Positions 51,565 to 61,074 of a stretch of 64,000 nt of DNA are shown one piece after another. Made by a program: the position numbers and the translations under genes. The stretch comes from Nitrospirota bacterium. Lineage in GTDB: Bacteria; Nitrospirota; JACRHJ01. A model generated the notes under the pieces. It had not been told where the DNA came from. It saw only the letters and a list, made by a program, of their open reading frames with translations, and ran no database searches. The stretch covers positions 1 through 64,000 of the forward strand of contig JACRHJ010000052.1 in NCBI GenBank assembly GCA_016212105.1. Direction: 5' to 3'. Positions within the stretch are counted from its first letter, which is position 1. Every line of letters starts with the position of its first letter.

Positions 51565-52932
51565 ATGGACGATAACATAATCAAGGCGCTGAAAGGCATC
51601 GCCGGGGCGGATAACGTCTCCACCGACGACGCATCGCGCGCCGCATACGCCTACGACGCTACCCGGTTAAAGGCGCTGCCGGACGTGGTCGTCAGGCCCG
51701 GCTCCGAGGCCGAGGTCGCGGCTGTGCTGAGGCTCGCGTCCGCGCGCAGGTTGCCAGTAGTCCCGAGGGGCGCGGGCTCAGGGCTTTCCGGCGGCTCGGT
51801 GCCGACCAGGGGCGGTATAACCCTGTCGTTCGAGCGGATGGCGGATATAATAAACATAGACACCGCGAACCGCATCGTCGTCGTCCAGCCGGGCGTCGTG
51901 ACCGGCGTCCTTCAAAAGGCGGTCGAGGATAAGGGGCTTTTCTACCCGCCCGACCCCGGCAGCCTCGCCTTCTGCACCATAGGCGGGAACGTAGCCGAGA
52001 ACGCCGGCGGGATGCGCGCGCTCAAGTACGGCGTGACGCGCGACTATGTCATCGGACTCAGGGCGGTCCTGCCTTCGGGCGAGGTCATCAAGACAGGTGT
52101 ACGCACCGCCAAGGGCGTGGTCGGGTACGACCTGACCAGGCTTATCGTCGGCTCCGAGGGCACGCTCGCGGTCGTGACCGAGATAACACTCAGGCTCGTC
52201 CCGAAGCCGCTGTCCGTCGTCACGATGACGGCGTACTTCGCCGACCAGGAGGGCGCGGGCAGGGCGGTCGCGTCCATCATGGCCTCGCCCGTCACGCCCA
52301 GGTGCCTGGAGTTCCTCGACACCGAGGCGCTGAAGGCTGGCGCGGCCCATTCCGGGATGACGCTTCCGGGCGACGCGGGCGGATTCCTGCTCATCGAGAC
52401 CGACGGCAGCCCGGAGGAGGCGAGACGTCAGGCCGACGTCATACGGGGAATTATTGAGCCCGACGCGATAGAGGTCCGCGTGGCGGCTGATGCCCCCGAG
52501 GCGGCCGCACTCTGGAAGCTCCGGCGCAGCACGTCGCAGGCGCTCTTTTCCATCGCCCCGGACAAGATAAACGAGGACACCGTCGTGCCAGTCTCTCGCG
52601 TGCACGAGGCGCTGTCCGGCTTCGCGGAGATAGGCCGGAGGCACGGGCTGAAAGTAGTCTGCTTCGGACACGCAGGCGACGGCAACATTCACGTTAACGT
52701 CATGACCGACCGGAAGGACAATGTCAGGTTCTCCGAGGCCGAGAAGGCCGTGGAGGAGGTATTCCAGCTTGTGCTGGGGCTTGGCGGGACAATCTCCGGC
52801 GAGCACGGCATAGGCCTCACCAAGGCCCCGTACCTCCGTATGGAGCTGTCGGACGTCGAGGTAGACCTGCTCAAGCGGGTAAAGCACGCATTCGACCCGG
52901 ACGGGATACTGAACCCGGGGAAAATATTTTAG
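51565..52932 (+). CDS. FAD-linked oxidase, GlcD / D-lactate dehydrogenase type
   Basis: This 455-residue flavoenzyme of the VAO/PCMH family oxidises 2-hydroxy acids such as glycolate or D-lactate. The FAD-binding PCMH domain has V-P-R-G-A-G-S-G-L-S-G-G near residue 69 and G-G-N-V-A-E-N-A-G-G-M near 141. The C-terminal domain has the conserved F-G-H-A-G-D-G-N-I-H-V-N near 370 and G-E-H-G-I-G near 412. Glycolate and D-lactate enzymes share this architecture. No GlcE or GlcF partner lies next to it, so the electron acceptor and exact substrate are open. Confidence 0.9.
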   Translation: MDDNIIKALKGIAGADNVSTDDASRAAYAYDATRLKALPDVVVRPGSEAEVAAVLRLASARRLPVVPRGAGSGLSGGSVPTRGGITLSFERMADIINIDTANRIVVVQPGVVTGVLQKAVEDKGLFYPPDPGSLAFCTIGGNVAENAGGMRALKYGVTRDYVIGLRAVLPSGEVIKTGVRTAKGVVGYDLTRLIVGSEGTLAVVTEITLRLVPKPLSVVTMTAYFADQEGAGRAVASIMASPVTPRCLEFLDTEALKAGAAHSGMTLPGDAGGFLLIETDGSPEEARRQADVIRGIIEPDAIEVRVAADAPEAAALWKLRRSTSQALFSIAPDKINEDTVVPVSRVHEALSGFAEIGRRHGLKVVCFGHAGDGNIHVNVMTDRKDNVRFSEAEKAVEEVFQLVLGLGGTISGEHGIGLTKAPYLRMELSDVEVDLLKRVKHAFDPDGILNPGKIF

Positions 52933-52936
52933 AATA

Positions 52937-53010
52937 GCCCGTCATTCCCGCGCAGGCGGGAATCCAGGAACTTAAATTCCTGGACCCCGTGTCGAGCACG
53001 GGGCGACACA
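52937..53010. repeat. Repeat pair before the glutamate dehydrogenase gene
   Basis: A TTCCCGCGCAGGCGGGAA hairpin (52944-52961) and CCTGGACCCCGTGTCGAGCA (52979-52998), immediately before the ribosome site. Confidence 0.85.
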
Positions 53011-53028
53011 CATAACAAGGAGCTGCCG

Positions 53029-54289
53029 ATGGCCTTCGTCGACGAGACCTACAAGCGCGCGGAATCAGAACGCATAATCAACCACCACTTCGACCTCGCG
53101 GCGAAGAAGATTAACCTCGACCACGAGATGTGGGAGTTGTTGAAGGTCCCGTTCAGGGAGATAAAGGTACAGATACCGCTCAGGATGGACGACGGCCGTC
53201 TTGAGATATTCGTCGGGTACCGCATCCAGCACAGCCAGGCGAGGGGGCCGATGAAGGGCGGGATGAGGTACCACCCGGAGGTGAACCTGGGTGAGATAAG
53301 GGCGCTCGCTGCCGTGATGACCTGGAAGACCGCAATCGCGGGCATCCCGTTCGGCGGGGCCAAGGGCGGCGTCTCATGCAACCCCAAGGAGCTTTCCCCG
53401 GCGGAGCTGGAGAGGCTCACGCGCGCCTTCATGTCACGTATCGGCGACAACCTGGGCCCCAACCAGGACATACCTGCCCCGGACGTCAACACAAACCCGC
53501 AGGTCATGGCCTGGATGATGGACGAGTACTCGAGAAGGCACGGCTACACCCCCGCGATTGTCACCGGCAAACCGGTCGAACTCGGCGGCTCGCTGGGCCG
53601 TGTCGAGGCGACCGGCCGGGGCGTGATGTTCGTCACACGCGAGGCGCTGAAGGACAAGGGCGTGCCGATGGACGGCGCGACGGTGGTCATACAAGGAATG
53701 GGCAACGTCGGAGGAAACGCGGCGAGTTTCCTGCACGACGCCGGGTGCAAGGTCGCCGGCATCTCGGACAGCAAGGGCGGACTGCACAACCCGAAAGGCC
53801 TGAACCCGAGGAAGGTCGAGGTCTACAAGGAGGAGAACGGGACGCTTGAAGGTTTTCCAGAGGCGGACTACATATCCAACAAGGAACTGCTGGAACTCCC
53901 CTGCGACATACTGATACCTGCCGCGCTCGAAGGCGTCATCACCGGCGGCAACGCCGCCGGAGTCAAGGCTAAGTTCCTGATAGAAGCGGCGAACATACCG
54001 ACATCTCCGGAGGCGGACGAGGTCCTCCTCGACAAGGGCGTGTATATTGTCCCGGACATACTCGCGAACGCAGGCGGCGTAATCGTCTCGTACTTCGAAT
54101 GGACGCAGAACCTCCAGGCGAGCTACTGGGAGGAGGACGCAGTCAACAGGAAACTCGAAAAGACGATGCTGGACGCCTACGGCCACCTGAAGGCGGTGGC
54201 CCAGACCAACTCCGTCCCGCTCAGGACCGCGGCGTACGCCATAGCCATAGAGAAGGTCGCGCGCGCCATAAGGCTGAGAGGTTTCCTGC

Positions 54290-54297
<8 letters not shown>
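53029..54297 (+). CDS. Glutamate dehydrogenase (Glu/Leu/Phe/Val family)
   Basis: It reversibly deaminates glutamate to 2-oxoglutarate and ammonium with NAD(P). The 422-residue, hexamer-type enzyme has the substrate-site K-G-G-M-R-Y-H-P near residue 77 and the second Lys in F-G-G-A-K-G-G near 110. It also has the catalytic Asp in P-A-P-D-V-N-T near 149 and a Rossmann loop Q-G-M-G-N-V-G-G near 223. AAGGAG precedes ATG 53029. The last 8 bp overlap the ABC transporter gene, although no functional link is obvious. Confidence 0.96.
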
Positions 54298-55206
<909 letters not shown>

Positions 55207-55210
<4 letters not shown>

Positions 55211-55989
55211 ACGACTTCCTTACACCTCCCAGGGTCGGGCGCAGGGCGTTCAAGGTCTGGCAGAGGGACCGGGACGCCTGGTACAAGTTCTACAAACCGA
55301 GCCTGATAGGCAACATCGCCGAGCCGGTGCTGTTCCTGCTCGCATTCGGGTTCGGCCTGTCCAAGTACATAACGGACGTGGGCGGCATGCCGTACATAAA
55401 CTTCATCGCGCCCGGAATCGTCATATCCTCCGCGATGAACGCGGCATCGTTCGAGTGCGCGTTCGGCTCGTTCACGCGGATGTCCGCGCAGAAGACGTAC
55501 GACGCGATAATCGTGACGCCGGTGAACATCGAGGAGGTCGCGGCCGGCGACATCATGTGGGGCGCGACGAAGGGCTTCATATCGGCGATGATAATACTGC
55601 CGATACTGGTGCTCTTCGGGCTTATCGAGTCGCCCTGGCTTGTGCTTTCGCCGCTGTTGTTCGCGCTCGCGGGCCTTATGTTCGCGTCGATGGCGCTCAT
55701 CGTCACTGCGTTCGCGCCGTCTTACGACTTCTATGCGTACTACTTCAGCCTGGTGGTGTCGCCGATGTTCTTCTTCTCTGGGATATTCTTCCCGCTCGAC
55801 ACGATGCCCGAATGGGTGTCTATGGCCGCTTGGTTCATGCCGCTGACGCACGCGGTGAGCGTGTCGCGCGCGCTTGCCACCGGGGACGTGTCGTTTACGC
55901 TTTTGGGTGACGTCCTCTGGATGCTCGTGTTTACGCTCGCCACGTCCTGGGTTGCTATAAAGTTTATAAGGAGAAGATTGGTAAAATAG
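55207..55989 (+). CDS. ABC-2 exporter permease (NodJ-like)
   Basis: The 260-residue membrane protein has about six hydrophobic segments and the ABC-2 family signature near its C-terminal third: F-F-F-S-G-I-F-F-P-L-D-T-M-P-E-W with P-L-T-H-A-V. It is nearest in look to NodJ, the lipo-oligosaccharide export permease. ATG 55207 overlaps the ATPase stop (ATGA). The two genes form a complete two-component exporter. Confidence 0.93.
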
Positions 55990-56004
55990 GGTATTGGATG
56001 CTAA

Positions 56005-56173
56005 CCCGTCATTCCCGCGAAGGCGGGAATCCAGGAATTTCGTACTTCCTGGACCCCGTGTCAAGCACGGGGCGACAGACTAAAGGCAAATCCCCCTCGT
56101 TCCCCCTTTTTCAAAGGGGGAGGCGAAGGAACAACACAGGGCCGACACGCGCTACGCTTGGTGCGGCCCCTAC
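56005..56173. repeat. Repeat cluster before the mini-cytochromes
   Basis: The TTCCCGCGAAGGCGGGAA hairpin (56012-56029), CCTGGACCCCGTGTCAAGCACGGGG (56049-56073), CCCCCTTTTTCAAAGGGGG (56102-56120) and GGGCCGACACGCGCTACGCTTGG (56139-56161). Confidence 0.85.
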
Positions 56174-56191
56174 CAGAATCAAGGAGGGATG

Positions 56192-56434
56192 ATGAAATCC
56201 AAAGACCTGCTGTTTATCGCCGGGATACTCGCCGTGCTCGGCTTCCTTTACTACCTGAGCATTTCGGGCAAGGGAGTGCCGCCCATCCCGTCGGACGCCA
56301 CGCACGCGTCCGTGACCACGGAGGCCGACTGCCTCGTCTGCCACGGCGAGGGCATGCGCCATCCGAGGAAGGTCCAGCACCCGCCTAAAGACCAGTGCTT
56401 CGAGTGCCACGCGCGGGGCGAGGCGGAGAAATAG
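56192..56434 (+). CDS. Membrane-anchored mini dihaem cytochrome c, copy 1
   Basis: This 80-residue protein has an N-terminal membrane helix (~6-24) and two haem c sites, C-L-V-C-H (47-51) and C-F-E-C-H (69-73). His38 and His63 are kept in the next gene as H38 and H64, so they may be the distal axial ligands (bis-His haems). It should carry electrons on the periplasmic side of the membrane. AAGGAGGG (56181-56188) fits ATG 56192 better than ATG 56189. Copy 2 starts 4 bp after its stop. Confidence 0.85.
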   Translation: MKSKDLLFIAGILAVLGFLYYLSISGKGVPPIPSDATHASVTTEADCLVCHGEGMRHPRKVQHPPKDQCFECHARGEAEK

Positions 56435-56438
56435 GGGC

Positions 56439-56681
56439 ATGACTCGCGCGGATAAGATACTCCTGCTGGTTATGGCTGTGATTGTCGGCGCGTTCCTTGT
56501 GCATGGCATGTTTTTCAAGAGGCCGCCGTCCATACCGTGTGATGACCTCCATTGCGAAGTCACAATGACTGAGGAGGACTGTCTGGGATGTCATGGTCAG
56601 TATAAAGTGAATCAGTTGAAGTTGGCTCACACTATAGAAGAGCTATGCTTTAAATGCCATTCCACGGAGCGGCCTGACTGA
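56439..56681 (+). CDS. Membrane-anchored mini dihaem cytochrome c, copy 2
   Basis: This 80-residue protein, the same size as copy 1, has a helix at ~7-24 and haem sites C-L-G-C-H (48-52) and C-F-K-C-H (70-74). It shares the P-P-x-I-P linker, H38 and the T-x-E-x-D-C-L-x-C-H pattern with copy 1 and is otherwise diverged, so the pair looks like an old tandem duplication. It has two extra cysteines at 34 and 39. A hetero-oligomer that bundles four haems is plausible. ATG 56439 lies 4 bp after copy 1. Confidence 0.84.
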   Translation: MTRADKILLLVMAVIVGAFLVHGMFFKRPPSIPCDDLHCEVTMTEEDCLGCHGQYKVNQLKLAHTIEELCFKCHSTERPD

Positions 56682-56723
56682 GGATGGTTGTTTTGAACTA
56701 AATAGCGACATGGAGGTGTCCGG

Positions 56724-57623
56724 ATGAGGAAGTGGGCAGTATCGTTGCTTGTTGCTGTATTTGTGTCTGTTGTCGGGACGTCGGTGGTACGTGCGGAGGA
56801 CTGGGAGAAGCACAGCGAGCCGGTGCCGACCAAGGTATTGGTCAGGGTACTATCGCACGGGGCAAAGGCGATGAGCCAGAAGACCGGCGCGCTTGTCGTC
56901 TTCCGCGACGCGCGTACCGGCAAGGAGCTGGACAAGGGAGCGGTGCAGGGCTCGACCGGCGACACGAAGGCGCTCATGGAGGCCGGGTACCAGAGGATGG
57001 AGCCCGCGACCGGGCTCATAAAGGGCGACAAAGGGTTCATGCCCGACGGCACGCCTTACGAGTCCACGGACGAGGCGGCCAAGTACATCGCCACGCTGTA
57101 CCTCGACAGGCCCACGCAGCTCCTGATAGAGGTATACGGCCCGCTGATGCCGCAGCACTCGATGGGCTCCACGATAACCAATACATGGGTATTCCCCGGC
57201 GAGGACGTGCTCGGGCAGGGCATAGTAGTAGACCTGCGCGGCCTGATAATAGACGCGCGCGACTCGCTGCGCGGCGCGGATATCAAGGCGGACGACGTCA
57301 AGTCAGGCATACAGGTGCCGTTCTTCATGCGGATGATGTGCGGCTGTCCCATAGCGCCTAAGTCCATGGGGTTGCAGTGGAGGGCGGAGGACTTCAAGAT
57401 TACCGTGCAGGCGTATTACAAGGGCAAGCTGTACCACGAGGAGGTAACGACGTCAGACAAGCTGTTCGTAGACGTCAGCTCGTTCAAGGCCAACGTGCCG
57501 CTCCCGGCCAACCTCCCGGCTGGATCGGTGTCGAAGGAACGCGTAAAGATTCGCATTATGGCGGCCCAGCCCTCCCAGGCGAACTACGGCATCGACGAGT
57601 TCGACGTCTACCTTAACAGGTAG
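56724..57623 (+). CDS. Secreted protein with M-C-G-C-P motif
   Basis: A 299-residue protein with a signal peptide ending V-V-R-A-E. The mature part is beta-rich and ends in Y-G-I-D-E-F-D-V-Y-L-N-R. Near the middle is F-M-R-M-M-C-G-C-P-I, whose Cys206 and Cys208 with neighbouring Met204 and Met205 look like a soft-metal site (copper or haem-related). I recognise no family. The GGAGG at 56710-56714 supports ATG 56724. It follows the two dihaem mini-cytochromes by 42 bp in the same direction, so it may be their periplasmic partner. Confidence 0.8.
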   Translation: MRKWAVSLLVAVFVSVVGTSVVRAEDWEKHSEPVPTKVLVRVLSHGAKAMSQKTGALVVFRDARTGKELDKGAVQGSTGDTKALMEAGYQRMEPATGLIKGDKGFMPDGTPYESTDEAAKYIATLYLDRPTQLLIEVYGPLMPQHSMGSTITNTWVFPGEDVLGQGIVVDLRGLIIDARDSLRGADIKADDVKSGIQVPFFMRMMCGCPIAPKSMGLQWRAEDFKITVQAYYKGKLYHEEVTTSDKLFVDVSSFKANVPLPANLPAGSVSKERVKIRIMAAQPSQANYGIDEFDVYLNR

Positions 57624-57634
57624 GCGAGACGGCG

Positions 57635-57663
57635 TTGACACACGCAACCTCCAGTGTTAAATT
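57635..57663 (+). promoter_or_regulatory. Promoter of the metallo-hydrolase gene
   Basis: TTGACA (57635-57640), exact 17-nt spacer, TAAATT (57658-57663), 20 bp before ATG 57683. Confidence 0.65.
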
Positions 57664-57682
57664 AACAACAGGGGGTAAGCTT

Positions 57683-58426
57683 ATGAATATCAGACCGACA
57701 GCCTGGCAGGCAAGACTGTTTACCCTTGCATTTATGCTTGCCGTGATAACGCTATATGCAGCCGTGCCCGCAAGAGCGGGCGAGGGCATTTCGAAGGAGG
57801 TGCGTGCCGTGCTCGACAGGATGGAATGGCTCGGCCATGACGCGTTCAAGGTGGAGTCGGGCGGCGTTGTTATTTACACCGACCCGTTCAAGCTCGGGGC
57901 CGGCCTCCCAACGGCAGGCCTTATATTGGTAACGCACGAGCATTACGACCACTGCTCTCCGGAAGACATAGCGAAGGTTGCCGGAAAGGACACCGTCATA
58001 GTATCGCCCGGCGACTGCGACGGCGGCCTGAAGGGCGACGTCCGGCGCGTGAAGCCCGGCGACAGGCTCTCGGTCAAGGGTATCGACATCGAGGTCGTCC
58101 CCGCATACAACACAAACAAGAAGTTCCACCCAAAAGGGAACGGCTGGGTCGGTTACATCTTCACGGTCGATGGCCAGAGGATATACATAGCGGGCGACAC
58201 AGACCGCATCCCGGAGATGAAGGGATACAGGTGCGACATAGCGCTCCTGCCTGTCTCCGGGACGTACGTCATGACTGCCGAGGAGGCGGCGCAGGCCGCA
58301 GAGGACATTGGCCCGAGGGTGGCCGTACCGATGCATTACGCGTCCATCGTCGGCACGGAGAAGGACGCCGAGACATTCAAGAGGCTGTACAAGGGCGAGA
58401 CGTACATATTCAAGCAGAGACACTGA
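57683..58426 (+). CDS. Secreted metallo-beta-lactamase fold hydrolase (UlaG/UPF0173-like)
   Basis: After a signal peptide (~1-33, ending A-R-A-G) the 247-residue protein has the MBL motif T-H-E-H-Y-D-H near residue 92. It begins M-E-W-L-G-H-D-A-F as UPF0173/UlaG-like enzymes do, and has later A-G-D-T-D and P-M-H-Y segments. Substrate unknown. The signal peptide is unusual for this normally cytoplasmic group. The frame is open from TTG 57635, but that codon is the -35 of the promoter. GGGGG at 57671-57675 fits ATG 57683. The stop shares a base with the ogt start. Confidence 0.88.
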   Translation: MNIRPTAWQARLFTLAFMLAVITLYAAVPARAGEGISKEVRAVLDRMEWLGHDAFKVESGGVVIYTDPFKLGAGLPTAGLILVTHEHYDHCSPEDIAKVAGKDTVIVSPGDCDGGLKGDVRRVKPGDRLSVKGIDIEVVPAYNTNKKFHPKGNGWVGYIFTVDGQRIYIAGDTDRIPEMKGYRCDIALLPVSGTYVMTAEEAAQAAEDIGPRVAVPMHYASIVGTEKDAETFKRLYKGETYIFKQRH

Positions 58427-58926
58427 TGAAGCTGTATTACACGGCCATCGACCTCCCGACGGGAGTCGCCTTCGCGGCGGCTACGGAGAAGGGCCTGGTC
58501 CGCCTGACCCTGCGTATGCCGCCGTTGGCTGAATTCCTCGACGAGATCGAGGTGCAGTTCGGCGCGCCGGTCGTCGAGGACGACAAACCGTTCCGCCTTC
58601 TGCGCAGGGAGTTGAAGGACTACTTCGCGGGCAGGCCGGTTGCCTTCACCACGCCTCTCGACCTGCGCGGCACGGAGTTCCAGATGGCTGTCTGGCGCGC
58701 GCTCCTGACCGTGCCATACGGGGAAGTCCGCTCGTACAGATGGCTCGCGGATGCAGTCGGCAGGTCTCATGCCGCGCGCGCCGTCGGCGGAGCCGTGGGC
58801 AGGAACAGGGTCGGTATAATCGTCCCTTGCCACAGGATAATAGAGTCGTCCGGCGGGCTTGGAGGCTATGGCTGGGGTTTGGATGTCAAGAGGAGGCTGC
58901 TGGAGATAGAAGGCGCGCTTCAGTAG
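58426..58926 (+). CDS. ogt: Methylated-DNA-[protein]-cysteine S-methyltransferase
   Basis: Ogt repairs O6-methylguanine by moving the methyl group to its own cysteine. The 166-residue protein has the acceptor Cys135 in I-V-P-C-H-R-I-I. It also has the DNA-binding helix motif with R-A-V-G-G-A-V-G-R-N near 118-127 and the Y-G-E-V-R-S-Y region near 98. ATG 58426 overlaps the hydrolase stop (TGATG). Its 3' end overlaps the convergent trmL by 7 bp. Confidence 0.95.
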   Translation: MKLYYTAIDLPTGVAFAAATEKGLVRLTLRMPPLAEFLDEIEVQFGAPVVEDDKPFRLLRRELKDYFAGRPVAFTTPLDLRGTEFQMAVWRALLTVPYGEVRSYRWLADAVGRSHAARAVGGAVGRNRVGIIVPCHRIIESSGGLGGYGWGLDVKRRLLEIEGALQ

Positions 58927-59369
58927 CCGCGCACCTGCCTGAGCGCCTCGTACAGGGCAATGCCTGCCGCGGTCGAGAGGTTCAGGCTCCGGACGGGGCC
59001 GTCCATCGGGATGGCTATCGAGGTGTCGGGGTTCGCCGCGAGCAGGTCTTCCGGCAGGCCTTTTGTCTCCCGGCCGAAGACGAGGAAGTCGTCGTCCCTG
59101 TACTCGACCTTAGTGAACCAGCGCGTCGCCTTCGTGCTGAAGTAGAAGAAGCGGCCGCCGGGATACCTGACGTAGAGATCCTGAAGGCTGTCGTATGTCT
59201 GGAGCCGCACGTGCGGCCAGTAGTCGAGCCCCGCGCGCTTGAGGTATCTGTCCGAGAGCGAGAAGCCGAGCGGGCCGACAAGGTGCAGGAGCGTACCCGT
59301 CGCGGCGCACAGACGCGCGATGTTGCCGGTATTGCCGGGTATCTCCGGCTGGTGCAGGACGATGTTCAT
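58920..59369 (-). CDS. trmL: tRNA (cytidine(34)-2'-O)-methyltransferase
   Basis: TrmL methylates the wobble ribose of leucine tRNAs. The 149-residue SPOUT protein starts M-N-I-V-L-H-Q-P-E-I-P-G-N-T-G-N-I-A-R-L and has the knot signatures F-G-R-E-T-K-G-L-P near residue 95 and I-P-M-D-G-P-V-R-S-L-N-L-S-T-A near 117. AAAGGA precedes the ATG. Confidence 0.95.
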   Translation of the reverse strand: MNIVLHQPEIPGNTGNIARLCAATGTLLHLVGPLGFSLSDRYLKRAGLDYWPHVRLQTYDSLQDLYVRYPGGRFFYFSTKATRWFTKVEYRDDDFLVFGRETKGLPEDLLAANPDTSIAIPMDGPVRSLNLSTAAGIALYEALRQVRGY

Positions 59370-59407
59370 CGTGTTCCTTTAGGATGCGCCAGGGAGCCGA
59401 CAAAATA

Positions 59408-59572
59408 TACAGGCGGATTCTTCGCTTTGCTCAGAATGACACCTTTAACTCCCAAGGCAAAACCAGGCCCGACACGACGGTCGGCCCCTACAATTTAGTT
59501 GGGGCGCAATAAAGCGCCCCTGTATTTAAGTTCGACTTCACGAACACGAAGCACGAACACGAACCACGTTAT
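59408..59572. repeat. Repeat cluster before the MshEN-like gene
   Basis: TTCTTCGCTTTGCTCAGAATGA (read in two parts, 59418-59439), GGCCCGACACGACGGTCGGCCCC (59467-59489) and ACGAACACGAAGCACGAACAC (59540-59560). Confidence 0.82.
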
Positions 59573-59606
59573 TCTATAATTTCCCCGAAAGGTTGTCACC
59601 ACCTAA

Positions 59607-60020
59607 ATGAAGATAGCGCGAAAAGGCACGTTCAAGCTGTTCGGCAGGTTTCTCCTCGACAGGGGCGTCGTCACCGACGAGCAGGTATACTTCGCGCGCG
59701 CCCTGCAGAGGAAAAAGAACAAGATGGTCGGCGAGATTGCAATAGACCTGGGGCTGATGAACGCCGAGGAGGTCGAGATGGTCCTCATCCAGCAGGAGGA
59801 CTCGGGCGGCCTGTTCGGCGAGATAGCCGTCAGCATGGGGATACTCACCGGCCAGGAACTCAATAGGGTGCTGAGGGAGCAGGAAGAGACCCACATGTTC
59901 TTCGGCGAGGCTCTTGTCGAGACCAGTGCGCTGACGAGCCAGCAGCTTATAGAGGAGCTGAAGGCCTACAACCTCGAGAAGATAAACCACATCAAGAAAT
60001 CCGCGCTGGCGGAGGAGTAA
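59607..60020 (+). CDS. Four-repeat protein, MshEN / GspE N-domain-like
   Basis: This 137-residue soluble protein consists of four ~28-residue units with the pattern (F/V)-G-E-x-x-x-x-x-G-x-x-x-x-x-E-x-x-x-x-L-x-x-Q. They start near residues 12, 41, 71 and 98. The pattern is that of the N-terminal domain of type II/IV pilus ATPases (MshEN), which in MshE binds c-di-GMP, but no ATPase follows. It could be a stand-alone adaptor or c-di-GMP receptor, which would match the diguanylate cyclase elsewhere in the window. That is inference. The stop shares one base with the protease start. Confidence 0.72.
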   Translation: MKIARKGTFKLFGRFLLDRGVVTDEQVYFARALQRKKNKMVGEIAIDLGLMNAEEVEMVLIQQEDSGGLFGEIAVSMGILTGQELNRVLREQEETHMFFGEALVETSALTSQQLIEELKAYNLEKINHIKKSALAEE

Positions 60021-60877
60021 TGAAGGGCGCGAGGCTCCACCTTGCCCTCTTCCTGCTGACCGTCGTCACGACCCTCTACGCCGGGGCATACTACATCCAG
60101 GACTACGATATCTTTGTGGATTTCCCGCACCGGCTCCTGACCGGGCTCTGGAAGGGCGTCCCGTTTTCGCTGCCGCTCCTCGCCATACTCGGCTCCCACG
60201 AGTTCGCACACTACTTCAACTCAAAACGGCACCACGTGGACGCGACGCTCCCGTACTTCATCCCTTTCCCTAACATCTTCGGCACGCTCGGCGCGGTAAT
60301 CAAGATGCGCTCCCGGATAATGGACAGGCGAGCGCTGATAGACATCGGCGCCTCCGGGCCGCTGGCCGGGTTTGTTCTGGCGGTACTCGCCTGCGCGGCG
60401 GGTATAACGCTTTCCACCGTGGGGCAGGAGGTGCCGCTGAAGGAGGGCGACATAACCCTTGGCGGCTCGCTGCTCTTCGACCTCATGCTGAAGGTATTTC
60501 TGGACGCGGACATCGCGGACAAGTCGGTCAACCTGCACCCCATAGCGGTCGCGGGCTGGGTGGGCCTGTTCGTGACGTCCATCAACCTCATGCCGGTGGG
60601 TCAATTAGACGGCGGGCATATATCCTATGCGTTCCTCGGGACGCGGCACAGGTACGTGTCGTGGGCGTTCATCGTCCTGCTTGTGCTGATGGGCGCCTTT
60701 TTCTTCGAGGGATGGCTGATATGGGCCGCGCTCCTGATAGTCCTCGGGACGAAGCACCCGCCGGTCGCTGACCCGTACTCTCCGCTCGACACGAAGCGGA
60801 AGCTCATAGGGCTCGCATCCCTCGCCGTATTCATCCTGACGTTCTCGCCATCGCCGATAGACGTGTATATACCGTGA
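60020..60877 (+). CDS. Site-2 protease family intramembrane metalloprotease (M50)
   Basis: The 285-residue membrane protein has the zinc motif H-E-F-A-H (60-64) within L-G-S-H-E-F-A-H-Y and the third ligand in N-L-M-P-V-G-Q-L-D-G (Asp197). Such proteases cut membrane-bound regulators or remnant signal peptides. It has no PDZ domain and is of the compact EGY/M50B type. ATG 60020 overlaps the stop of the MshEN-like gene (TAATG), so the two are made together. Confidence 0.92.
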   Translation: MKGARLHLALFLLTVVTTLYAGAYYIQDYDIFVDFPHRLLTGLWKGVPFSLPLLAILGSHEFAHYFNSKRHHVDATLPYFIPFPNIFGTLGAVIKMRSRIMDRRALIDIGASGPLAGFVLAVLACAAGITLSTVGQEVPLKEGDITLGGSLLFDLMLKVFLDADIADKSVNLHPIAVAGWVGLFVTSINLMPVGQLDGGHISYAFLGTRHRYVSWAFIVLLVLMGAFFFEGWLIWAALLIVLGTKHPPVADPYSPLDTKRKLIGLASLAVFILTFSPSPIDVYIP

Positions 60878-60929
60878 AGTGTTATTGTTATTAATCCGGC
60901 GGATAAATATCCGGACATCCTCAAAGGTA

Positions 60930-60996
60930 TCGCGCGCTTTCAAGGGGGCTCGCCCCCCTTGGACCCCCGGACAAGGGGGAAACGTTCCCCCTTGCA
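60930..60996. repeat. Palindromic repeat between convergent genes
   Basis: CAAGGGGGAA-ACG-TTCCCCCTTG (60972-60994) is a perfect 10-bp inverted repeat. The preceding AAGGGGGCTCGCCCCCCTT (60942-60960) is a second hairpin. Either could end transcripts from both sides. Confidence 0.85.
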
Positions 60997-61074
60997 TCCC
61001 CTCGATTCTATAAGGATGGAAGCCAAATTATGGCGAGCTTCGCCCGCCGGATTTATAACAACCTTGCCCCCACT

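Noticed and set aside
57635-57682. TTG 57635 as start of the metallo-hydrolase
   Set aside because: The codon is part of the -35 box of a good promoter and has no ribosome site; ATG 57683 has both a site and a signal peptide.
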